The notes beneath the pieces were generated by a model. The model searched no databases, was not told the DNA's origin, and saw nothing but the letters and a program-made list of their open reading frames with translations. Source: Acidobacteriota bacterium (lineage in GTDB: Bacteria; Acidobacteriota; Terriglobia; Terriglobales; Acidobacteriaceae). Taken from it: a stretch of DNA of 64,000 nt. How positions within the stretch are numbered: position 1 is the first letter of the stretch; each line of letters starts with the position of its first letter. Below are positions 56,533 through 64,000 of the stretch, in pieces. Position numbers and translations under genes: made by a program. The stretch is taken from NCBI GenBank assembly GCA_003225495.1, contig QIAJ01000023.1:1-64000 (forward strand), given 5' to 3'.

Positions 56533-59500
56533 TTAGTGTTGGGAAGCAGGCATTTTCAATCGAAGCAACGGATCTCCAAACAACAGATAGGTTCTCCGCA
56601 CATCTTTCGTTTTGATCGAAGACTTGGCCTGCAGCAAAGCGTCGCCGAGCGTGGTTCCACTGTTCTGGAAGAGGGTCTGCACCAAGCTGCGGTCAAGGCG
56701 CGCTTGTGGCTGCGCATCCGTCAGGGCCGAGGATGAAACGACGGCTACTGCTCCGCCTTGGGGATTGAGTAGCAGAGTTTCCGACAAGCTCTGCGTGTAG
56801 ACGTCGTGGAAGAAACCGTTCAGGCAATCGAAGGTCAAGAAAACGGGAAGACGTGGCGCGTTTGTTAGTGCCGCCGCCGATGCATCATCGAGCAAGGTAT
56901 CGCCTGACCAGACCTCGACCGATCCGTGCCCGAGATAGTTCACAAGCAATTGACCGGAGTTCAGCGCGTTCCGAACTTCGGCGCGTGCCGTTACAGGATC
57001 AAGGTTCGTGACGAGAATCTGCGTGGCCTGGATGGATGACGGCAACAGTGTCGCGATCTTCTGTGTGTCGTCGGTGAAGTCAGCGGTGTCGTTGCGGTCG
57101 GCGACCAGCAGGGCCTGATTCGTCCACGGCCCGGAGTCATTCACGGTTTCGTAGCTAATAATCTTGGCCACTACAGTGCGCGCGTCATCGGCGCTGCGAA
57201 CCGGCAACCGGCCGGTGGCGAGCGCCGGCGAAGCAGTGTCGCTGAAATCGGAGAACCAGTCGTCGGACGCGGTCATCAGCTGCGAAGTGGGAATGATTCG
57301 AGTGGGGACAAAATCAAAGTCCCCGAACCCCAGGAAGTTTCGCGGGTCGACCGACGCGTCGCCGGCGAGGAGCAGATACTTCGGCTTCGTGGTCCAGCTT
57401 GCGGCCGCCGTCTTCAGGAAGTCACGAATCGCCCTCGGATCGTGCTCACCAAAGCTGAATTCGTCGTAAATGTCATCTGTTGGTACAACGGAAACCGCGT
57501 GTCCCTGGTGACGGTGCAGATCGGCGAGCGGGGCCATTGAATCGGCGAATGCCGGATGCGCGATAACGACTACATCGCCTCCGGCCTGCGGGCTGTGCCA
57601 CTGCGAAGGTTGGTTGGAGGTCAGTTGCGAAGCCTTGGAGACCTGGCTCGATCCCATCGCTAGCAGGGTGTGGCGTCCGGCGGGCGAGAAAGGTACCTGG
57701 ACTTGGGCGGCATACGAGCCGTCGCCACCAGAGACTAAGTTTGTTGCCAGTTCTACGGGCTGCGAGGGGGCAGTGACGTCAAAGATCCGGACTGACGTTT
57801 CCTGGAAGCCAGTGATTTGAACGGGGGCGCCAGCGCGGGCTGCGAATCTTAGTTGATCTCCATCCGCGGCCAAGGTGTGTGGATATGTGATGTTGATGTG
57901 ATCCACGAGGCTGATGTCGGCGTCGCCGTCTTCAGCCGTAAGCGTTACCGAATTCGTGTCCTGCAACAATCCTGGTGGCAAATCGACGCGCAGTTTTCCC
58001 TTGGCCTGGCTGGCGAAGGCGATATGGCCAAGACTGAGGCCGTTCAAGGCCACCGTCACATCGTGGGGAACACCCTCGCCTACACCCTGCAGCACAACCT
58101 CCATGCGAGGGGCTGCATTAGCGTTCGAGGAAACGTGAGGCGTATCGATCGTCTGATCGATGGGCGTGCCTGAAACGAGTGCGCCGAAGAAATTCTCGTC
58201 GTTCGGATTAATGAGCGCCGCAAAATACGTCGTGCGTTGACGCAACTCGACCTTCTGCATGAAGTGCTTTGGGTAGTTCGTTGCGTTCGGCAGTTCGCTG
58301 GAAGTTTCGATTCGCAGACCAGTCTGATTGCCGGCGATGAGCCAGTACACACGTGTGCCGGTGAAAGGCGTGTCCATGCCCATGCCGTAGAACTCAATAG
58401 CTGCGTCGGATCCGAAACCGCCGCGGCCTGGCTTCGCGCCCGTGACTTCGATCGGTTGTTCGACTGCCTCCACGAACAATCGCAGATCACGTGGATCTGC
58501 ATTTGCATCCAGTCCGGCGGCCACGAGGTCCGGCTGGGATATGCGGTACCAGCCCTCGTGGTCCACATTGATTTTGACCGCGGGATGAGCTGCAAGGTCA
58601 AATTGCTGATCGCTTTGATTCTGTGTCCGAGCAAAATTGTGTTGCGCGTTCTCGATAACGTGGCTTAGGGAGGACACCCTGGCCGCAGCCGAAGCGAACT
58701 CACTCATTGTCGGAGACGATACCGCCGCCGCGCCGGAGGCGGTCAGGCTCGCGGATACAGGTCCGTGCAGCATGCGCTCTCCATTTAGATCGAGATCTTC
58801 GAGCCAGTAGGTGCTGGTCGGCGTGGCGCTACGGTCGATCCAAGCGTAGCTCTTGCCCGCATGCTTCTCGAGGTAGCCACGCATCATCAAAGCGGAACCC
58901 GCCACCAGCGTGGGATTCAGGCGGACGCGCTCTCCGTTCGTTTCGCGATAGATGTTGAATCCAAGATTATTCAGTTCGCCAGCGGTCGTCCAGCGCAACA
59001 CAGTGCCTTGGACGCTGGCCTCGGCAGTGAGCGACTGCAGATGAATCCGAGTGGGAGCCGTGACGAGGGTGGTCACGGATGACACGTTGTTTGACCCGAC
59101 CGCATCGGTTTGATCGGAAGTCACGAGAGCCGAATTCGTGACGATCGTGGAGCTTTGCGGGATCACCACGATGTTGATCGTGGCAGTGCCTGCGCTGGCG
59201 AGTGTTCCCAACTGGCACGTGACTGTGTTGGCAGCTTGCGAACATGTTCCAGCAGTGGTGACGACAGAGACGAACCTGAGCACGGACGGCAATACGTCTA
59301 CAACCGTCACGTTTGTGGCGCTGGCCGGACCATTGTTGGTTGCGATCAAGGTGTATGTCAGCAGATTGCCTTGTGCGACTGGACTCGGCGCAGCCGTCTT
59401 TGTGATCGATACATCGGCATTGGTTCCGGTGCCAACCGCGACTAAGGCCGTGGCGCTGTTGTTGGCCGCGCCCGGATCACTGGTCGTCGCGCTTACCGAT

Positions 59501-60825
59501 GCCGTGTCGGAAATCACTGTTCCCGACGGCGTAATGCCGCTGACTTGCACAACCAGTGTGATCGGCGAGCTCGCTGCAGCGGCCAACGCGGCGAGCGTAC
59601 AGCTGACCGTTCCCGTCGCGCCCACCGCTGGTGTGATACATGTCCATGTTCCTTGCGTAATTGACTGGAACGTCGTGTTTGCGGGAATCGTTTCCGTGAA
59701 CGTCAGGGCCGTTGCTATTGCCGGACCCCGATTGCTCACCGTCTGCGTATAAGTGATGTTCGATCCGGCGGTGACCGAAGCAGCTGACGCCGTATTGGCC
59801 ATAGCAAGATCGGCTTGAGTCGCTGTGGCTACCGTGGTGTTGGTGTTGACACTGTTGTTCGCGGTGTTCGTGTCGGTCGACGAACTCACCGTTACTGTAT
59901 CGGTGATAGTGATCCCCGCCGCCGTGCCGACATTTACCTGCACAATCGGTTGGAAATTGGTTGTCCCCGGCGCCAGACTTGCGATGGTGCACGTGAGCGT
60001 CCCGGTCCCGCCGACTACCAGGCTGTTGCAGGTCCAGCCTACCGGCGGAACAAACGCGCGGAAGTTTGTGTTGGCTGGGATGGGTTCGGTAAACGTCACG
60101 TTTGCTGCGTTGCTCGGGCCCGGATTCGTCAGAGCCTGGGTGTAGGTAATGTTGCTTCCTGCCAGAACCGGGTCCGGATTGTCGACGCTCGTAATCGAGA
60201 GGTCAGCGCTGGTCCCAACCGCAATTTGTGAGCTCGCGCTATTGTTCGTGCCATTCGGATCGCCGGTCGTTGTAGCGACTGTTGCCGTGTCGGTAATGAG
60301 TGTTCCTATGGCGGTGTTGGTATTCACCTTCACTGTAACCACGAATGTGCCGGTCGCGCCATTGGCGAGGGTCGCGATGGTGCACGTAATTGTGCCCGTG
60401 GCTCCGACCGCGGGCGTGATGCAAACCCATCCCGCAGGAGTAGGCAATGAAACAAAAGTTGTATTGGTGGGCACCACTTCCGTGAATGAAACCGTAGCCG
60501 CAGCGCCTGGCCCGCTATTGGTCCCAACCTGCGTGTACGTGATGTTGTTGCCCGCCGTGACGGGATCCGGCACACCGACATTGCTGACTCTCATGTCGGC
60601 CTGGCCTGCGACTCCGACAGCGATGTTGACGGTCGCGGAATTGTTTCCAGCGACTGTATCGCGGGTCGTGGTGGAGACAGTTGCTGTATCGGAAATGATC
60701 GTGCCCGCAGCGGTTCCCGGAACGACTCTCACCACAACCTGGAAGTTCGTGGTGGTCGCGGGAGCCAGCGTCGCAATCGTGCAGGTAATGTTCCCGGCGG
60801 CTCCGACCGGCGGAAATACGCACAC
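56533..60825 (-). CDS. DUF11-repeat protein with C-terminal C25 (gingipain-like) peptidase; 3' segment of a frameshifted gene
   Basis: DUF11 repeats (DPVTAGNNITYTQVGTNSGPGAAATVSFTEVVPTNTTF). C25 motifs NYLGHGSVEVW (His) and FLTFDCLNGFFHD (Cys). Confidence 0.88.
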   Translation of the reverse strand: MCVFPPVGAAGNITCTIATLAPATTTNFQVVVRVVPGTAAGTIISDTATVSTTTRDTVAGNNSATVNIAVGVAGQADMRVSNVGVPDPVTAGNNITYTQVGTNSGPGAAATVSFTEVVPTNTTFVSLPTPAGWVCITPAVGATGTITCTIATLANGATGTFVVTVKVNTNTAIGTLITDTATVATTTGDPNGTNNSASSQIAVGTSADLSITSVDNPDPVLAGSNITYTQALTNPGPSNAANVTFTEPIPANTNFRAFVPPVGWTCNSLVVGGTGTLTCTIASLAPGTTNFQPIVQVNVGTAAGITITDTVTVSSSTDTNTANNSVNTNTTVATATQADLAMANTASAASVTAGSNITYTQTVSNRGPAIATALTFTETIPANTTFQSITQGTWTCITPAVGATGTVSCTLAALAAAASSPITLVVQVSGITPSGTVISDTASVSATTSDPGAANNSATALVAVGTGTNADVSITKTAAPSPVAQGNLLTYTLIATNNGPASATNVTVVDVLPSVLRFVSVVTTAGTCSQAANTVTCQLGTLASAGTATINIVVIPQSSTIVTNSALVTSDQTDAVGSNNVSSVTTLVTAPTRIHLQSLTAEASVQGTVLRWTTAGELNNLGFNIYRETNGERVRLNPTLVAGSALMMRGYLEKHAGKSYAWIDRSATPTSTYWLEDLDLNGERMLHGPVSASLTASGAAAVSSPTMSEFASAAARVSSLSHVIENAQHNFARTQNQSDQQFDLAAHPAVKINVDHEGWYRISQPDLVAAGLDANADPRDLRLFVEAVEQPIEVTGAKPGRGGFGSDAAIEFYGMGMDTPFTGTRVYWLIAGNQTGLRIETSSELPNATNYPKHFMQKVELRQRTTYFAALINPNDENFFGALVSGTPIDQTIDTPHVSSNANAAPRMEVVLQGVGEGVPHDVTVALNGLSLGHIAFASQAKGKLRVDLPPGLLQDTNSVTLTAEDGDADISLVDHINITYPHTLAADGDQLRFAARAGAPVQITGFQETSVRIFDVTAPSQPVELATNLVSGGDGSYAAQVQVPFSPAGRHTLLAMGSSQVSKASQLTSNQPSQWHSPQAGGDVVVIAHPAFADSMAPLADLHRHQGHAVSVVPTDDIYDEFSFGEHDPRAIRDFLKTAAASWTTKPKYLLLAGDASVDPRNFLGFGDFDFVPTRIIPTSQLMTASDDWFSDFSDTASPALATGRLPVRSADDARTVVAKIISYETVNDSGPWTNQALLVADRNDTADFTDDTQKIATLLPSSIQATQILVTNLDPVTARAEVRNALNSGQLLVNYLGHGSVEVWSGDTLLDDASAAALTNAPRLPVFLTFDCLNGFFHDVYTQSLSETLLLNPQGGAVAVVSSSALTDAQPQARLDRSLVQTLFQNSGTTLGDALLQAKSSIKTKDVRRTYLLFGDPLLRLKMPASQH

Positions 60826-62522
60826 CCATCCCGCCGGACTGCCTGACGGAAACTGACGGTGGCGGCGTTGCCCGGCCCGCGGTTGGTGAGGGTCTGCGCG
60901 TAGGTAATGTTGGTGCCCGCGGTCACCGGCGAAGGAGCGCCGGAATTAGTGACCACCAAATCAACCGCTCTCCTGACGATGGTATTGACGGTGGTCGAGT
61001 TGTTGGGCGCACTCGGATCGCTGACGGCTGAGGTGACTGACGAGCTTGCGGTAATGGTTGTGCCGTCGGCGGTGGCGGCATTCACGTTCACACTGACGCT
61101 GATGTTCGCCACCGTTCCGGTCGCCACACTTAGATTTGTGCATGTGATAGTGCCAGTTGCACCAACCGCCGGAGTGACGCAGGTCCATCCCGCCGGAGCG
61201 TTCACAGATTGAAAGGTCGTGTTCGCGGGAGTCGCTTCGGTGAAGCTGACAGTGGTTGCGGCTGCGGGCCCGTTATTCGTGATCGTCTGCGTGTACGTCA
61301 GATTGTCGCCAGCGAGCACCTGTCCTGACGGTGATGTGGATGTGCTTAACGACAAATCTGCTTGCGTCGCGGTTGCAACCACATCGGTCGCAGTGGCGCT
61401 GTTGTCGCCCGCATTGGCGTCATTGGCTGCTGCAACAGTGACTGTATCGCTGATTACCGTACCGCCCGCGACGGCAGCATTGACGCGAACCTGCAACTGG
61501 AAGTTGCCGACGCTTCCCGCAGGTACACTGGCTCTGGTGCAGGTGACGGTGCCGGTCGCGCCAACCGCGGGCGTCACGCAAGCCCATCCTGCCGGGAAAA
61601 CAAACGCCTGGAAGGTCGTATTCAGCGGCACGGCGTCGGAATAGGTTGCGGTGGTCGCGGCGGCTGATCCGGTATTGGTAACGACCTGGGCGTACGTAGT
61701 ATTGCTGCCTGCCGTCACCGGATTGGGCGAAGCCGCATTGCTGACGGAAAGGTCAGCGCCGGCGATCACCCCGACAACCGTATTCACGGTGGCGCTATTG
61801 TTCGCGGCATTCGGATCGCCGACCGCCGAACTGACTTTGGCGGTGTCGCTAATCACTGTTCCGTTTGGCGTGCCTGGACTTACACGCACCACGACCGTGA
61901 AGACTGCCGTCGTTGCTCCAGGCATGTCCGCGATCGAACAGACCAGCGTGCCGGTCGGGCCCGGGTTACTGCACGTCCAACCGGCCGGAGGCGTAGTCGA
62001 TATCAGCGTGGTATTCGCCGGAATTGTTTCGACGAAAGTTGCGCCAGTCGCGTCGCTCGGTCCGCTGTTGGTGACGGTTTGGGTATAGGTAATCTTGGAG
62101 CCGGCTGCTACCGGGTTCGGTGCTCCCGCGTTCGCCATTGAGAGGTCAGAACTGGAGCTCACCTGCGCGACGTCGGTAAAGCTGTCATTGGCGAGGTTAA
62201 TCTCGCCACCGCCTGAGACAGTCGCGGTATTGGCCAGCGTTCCCGGAGCACTCTGGCTCACGGTCGCGTTGATCGTGATCGTCGGGAAGGCCGTTCCGGC
62301 GGGAAGAGCGTCCGCGCGAACACAACTCACTGTCTGCTGTGCTACTGCGCACGCCCATCCGGTGTCACTTGCACTGCTCGGGACGACGCCCAGAGGCAAC
62401 GTGTCATTCATCGTGACCAGGCCACTGCTGGCGCCGAACGTACCTGCGTTGCTGACGACAACTGAATAAGTCACAGCGGTGCCGCGAACGAAGTTCCCGC
62501 TGTGGCTCTTGATGATGGTCAA
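60729..62522 (-). CDS. DUF11-repeat protein; middle segment of the same frameshifted gene
   Basis: LTIIKSHSGNFVRGTAVTYSVVVSNAG and further DUF11 units. Frame is lost at NAATVSFRQAVRRDG. Confidence 0.8.
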   Translation of the reverse strand: MTIIKSHSGNFVRGTAVTYSVVVSNAGTFGASSGLVTMNDTLPLGVVPSSASDTGWACAVAQQTVSCVRADALPAGTAFPTITINATVSQSAPGTLANTATVSGGGEINLANDSFTDVAQVSSSSDLSMANAGAPNPVAAGSKITYTQTVTNSGPSDATGATFVETIPANTTLISTTPPAGWTCSNPGPTGTLVCSIADMPGATTAVFTVVVRVSPGTPNGTVISDTAKVSSAVGDPNAANNSATVNTVVGVIAGADLSVSNAASPNPVTAGSNTTYAQVVTNTGSAAATTATYSDAVPLNTTFQAFVFPAGWACVTPAVGATGTVTCTRASVPAGSVGNFQLQVRVNAAVAGGTVISDTVTVAAANDANAGDNSATATDVVATATQADLSLSTSTSPSGQVLAGDNLTYTQTITNNGPAAATTVSFTEATPANTTFQSVNAPAGWTCVTPAVGATGTITCTNLSVATGTVANISVSVNVNAATADGTTITASSSVTSAVSDPSAPNNSTTVNTIVRRAVDLVVTNSGAPSPVTAGTNITYAQTLTNRGPGNAATVSFRQAVRRDGCAYFRRSEPPGTLPARLRRWLPRPPRTSRLW

Positions 62523-64000
62523 GTCCGCAACACAGCCGGCTCCGGATGAGTGCCCGAGCCTTGCGAGATTTGCGCGTTCGTGACTGGGGTGCCGGTCGTG
62601 CCCGCAGTCGCACCATAGGCCACGCCGGGATTCAGCGTGATTCCGTTCAGACCGCCGTTCACATTGATCGATCCGGCTCCGCTCAAGTAAACGACGCCGC
62701 CTCCACCGCCGCCTCCAGGTCCATGGCGATCAGCGAGTCCGAAAGGCTGCGCCGACCAGGCGTTTCCACCCGTACCCCCGCGCGCTTGAACGGTGAGCCC
62801 GCCTTCGCCGCCGCCCGCTGAAAGTACGACAATCGTGCCGCCCGCTCCCCCGCCGCCGCCTGCATCATTCAGTGTTCCGGCGTATGCAGTCGCGCCGTTG
62901 GCAGTAAGTGTCGCGGTGCCCGTCAGGCTGCCTACTCGAAAGAGAATGATGCCGCCGCCCGCAGCGCCGCTGCTGGCCTGAGCATCGCCGGGGGAATTGT
63001 TGCGAGAGCCTCCGCCGCCGCCTCCGCCCAATCCAATGCGGCCAAGAGTTGAGGGAAATGGCGCGCCGCCCACTCCACCGATGCCCAACGTGCTATTCCA
63101 GCTATCACCGCCGGACCCGCCAGTTCCGCCATTGCTTCCGCCACCGCCGCCCGCATTCTGGTCGTTCGCCGCCTGCCCCCCGTCGGTTCCACCGCCACCA
63201 GCATCTGCAGGCGCGCCGCGCGCCATGCCCCCATTCGGGTATCCATCAGTTCCAGTGCTTAAAAATGTGTTCGCGACTTCCACCCATAGCGGCGTCCCGG
63301 CTACTCCCTCGCCTTTCCCGCCGTCTACTCCCGCCGTGACCACGCCGGTGTAAGTCGCCGGGGAAGTATGCACGTAATCGGTGTTCGCGCCGGCGACACC
63401 GCCATTCAATTGCAAGCCGGCCGCACCGCGAAAACCTAAGGCATCCACGCTGACGGTCGCTGCATTCAGCGTCAGCGCCCCTGCGATGTCGAGTGCGAGA
63501 ACGCCACCGCTCGAACCGTCCCATGCCGAGGCGGTCAGTGTGCTGCTCAAGGTTGCGGTCGCGTATTGCGGGACGCGGATCACCTGGTATGTGCTCTTGC
63601 CCTTCACGCCTGTTGCTGCGGCAATGGTGTAGCTGTAAATCAGGCCGCCGTTCACGCCGCTCCCGGTAATTGGAATTGCGCCACCGCTGATAGGTCCGCT
63701 GGCCTTCACGAACTCATAATTTCCAGAATTGTTGATCGCCGTAAAACCGGCACCGCTCGCTCCATTGCCATAGCTCGCGGTGTTGGTGCTGTTGATGCTG
63801 GCGTCCTGCATCTGCATCACCAGCAATAAATCTCCAGCTGCGATCGTGGCCGCTGCGCCCCGAGCCGTCCCCACAGGAATCGTGGTGTTGCCAGTTCCGG
63901 CGGTAACACTTGCCGTCGCCGGATAGTAGGTGTTGATCACACCACTCAAAGTTCCGCCGTTGCCGAGGTTCGCGGGGTTCGCGCAGGTATTGCTCTGCAC
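62519..64000 (-). CDS. Glycine-rich surface protein, 5' segment of the same frameshifted gene; 5' end may extend beyond window
   Basis: Open to window edge; GGGGGSNGGTGGSGGDSWNS and GLGGGGGGGSRNN segments. Ends out of frame with SSGAGCVADLTIIKSHSG. Confidence 0.75.
   Translation of the reverse strand: MQSNTCANPANLGNGGTLSGVINTYYPATASVTAGTGNTTIPVGTARGAAATIAAGDLLLVMQMQDASINSTNTASYGNGASGAGFTAINNSGNYEFVKASGPISGGAIPITGSGVNGGLIYSYTIAAATGVKGKSTYQVIRVPQYATATLSSTLTASAWDGSSGGVLALDIAGALTLNAATVSVDALGFRGAAGLQLNGGVAGANTDYVHTSPATYTGVVTAGVDGGKGEGVAGTPLWVEVANTFLSTGTDGYPNGGMARGAPADAGGGGTDGGQAANDQNAGGGGGSNGGTGGSGGDSWNSTLGIGGVGGAPFPSTLGRIGLGGGGGGGSRNNSPGDAQASSGAAGGGIILFRVGSLTGTATLTANGATAYAGTLNDAGGGGGAGGTIVVLSAGGGEGGLTVQARGGTGGNAWSAQPFGLADRHGPGGGGGGGVVYLSGAGSINVNGGLNGITLNPGVAYGATAGTTGTPVTNAQISQGSGTHPEPAVLRT

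Noticed and set aside
59477-59992. Multiple His/Arg-rich minus-strand and Val/Ala-rich plus-strand ORFs over the DUF11 region
   Set aside because: Alternative frames of a repetitive coding region; translations mirror DUF11 periodicity only.

Overview
This is a roughly 60% GC chromosomal window. Gene content (AsmA, many TPR proteins, SIMPL/DUF541, DUF2911, DUF1223, FtsX-type permeases, PD40-Ser/Thr kinases, DUF11 surface proteins) and dispersed short repeats suggest an Acidobacteriota (Terriglobia/Koribacter-like) bacterium; that assignment is inference. I see about 45-50 credible protein genes, one tRNA-Ala(GGC), two convincing intrinsic terminators, a VapBC toxin-antitoxin locus with a palindromic operator, and several families of short interspersed repeats. 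There is no rRNA, CRISPR array, transposase, integrase or prophage.

The most noteworthy items are: (i) an Lhr-type helicase split by an apparent small deletion/frameshift, with low-complexity inserts in its C-terminal half; (ii) a giant secreted glycine-rich/DUF11-repeat/C25 (gingipain-like) peptidase gene broken into three ORFs by two frameshifts; (iii) three tandem signal peptidase I genes next to rnc; (iv) an RND/MacA-like adaptor plus two FtsX/MacB-type permeases plus DUF4097 operon without an ATPase, whose junctions carry GTCTCAGGT-type repeats; (v) a perfect 27-bp inverted repeat (REP/MITE-like) element; (vi) several genes with a -10-like box 6-7 nt before the start codon (possible leaderless transcripts); (vii) a phosphofructokinase with residues expected for PPi dependence. 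I found no clear-cut entirely new system. The tandem SPases, the C25/DUF11 protein and the repeat families are the best candidates for follow-up.
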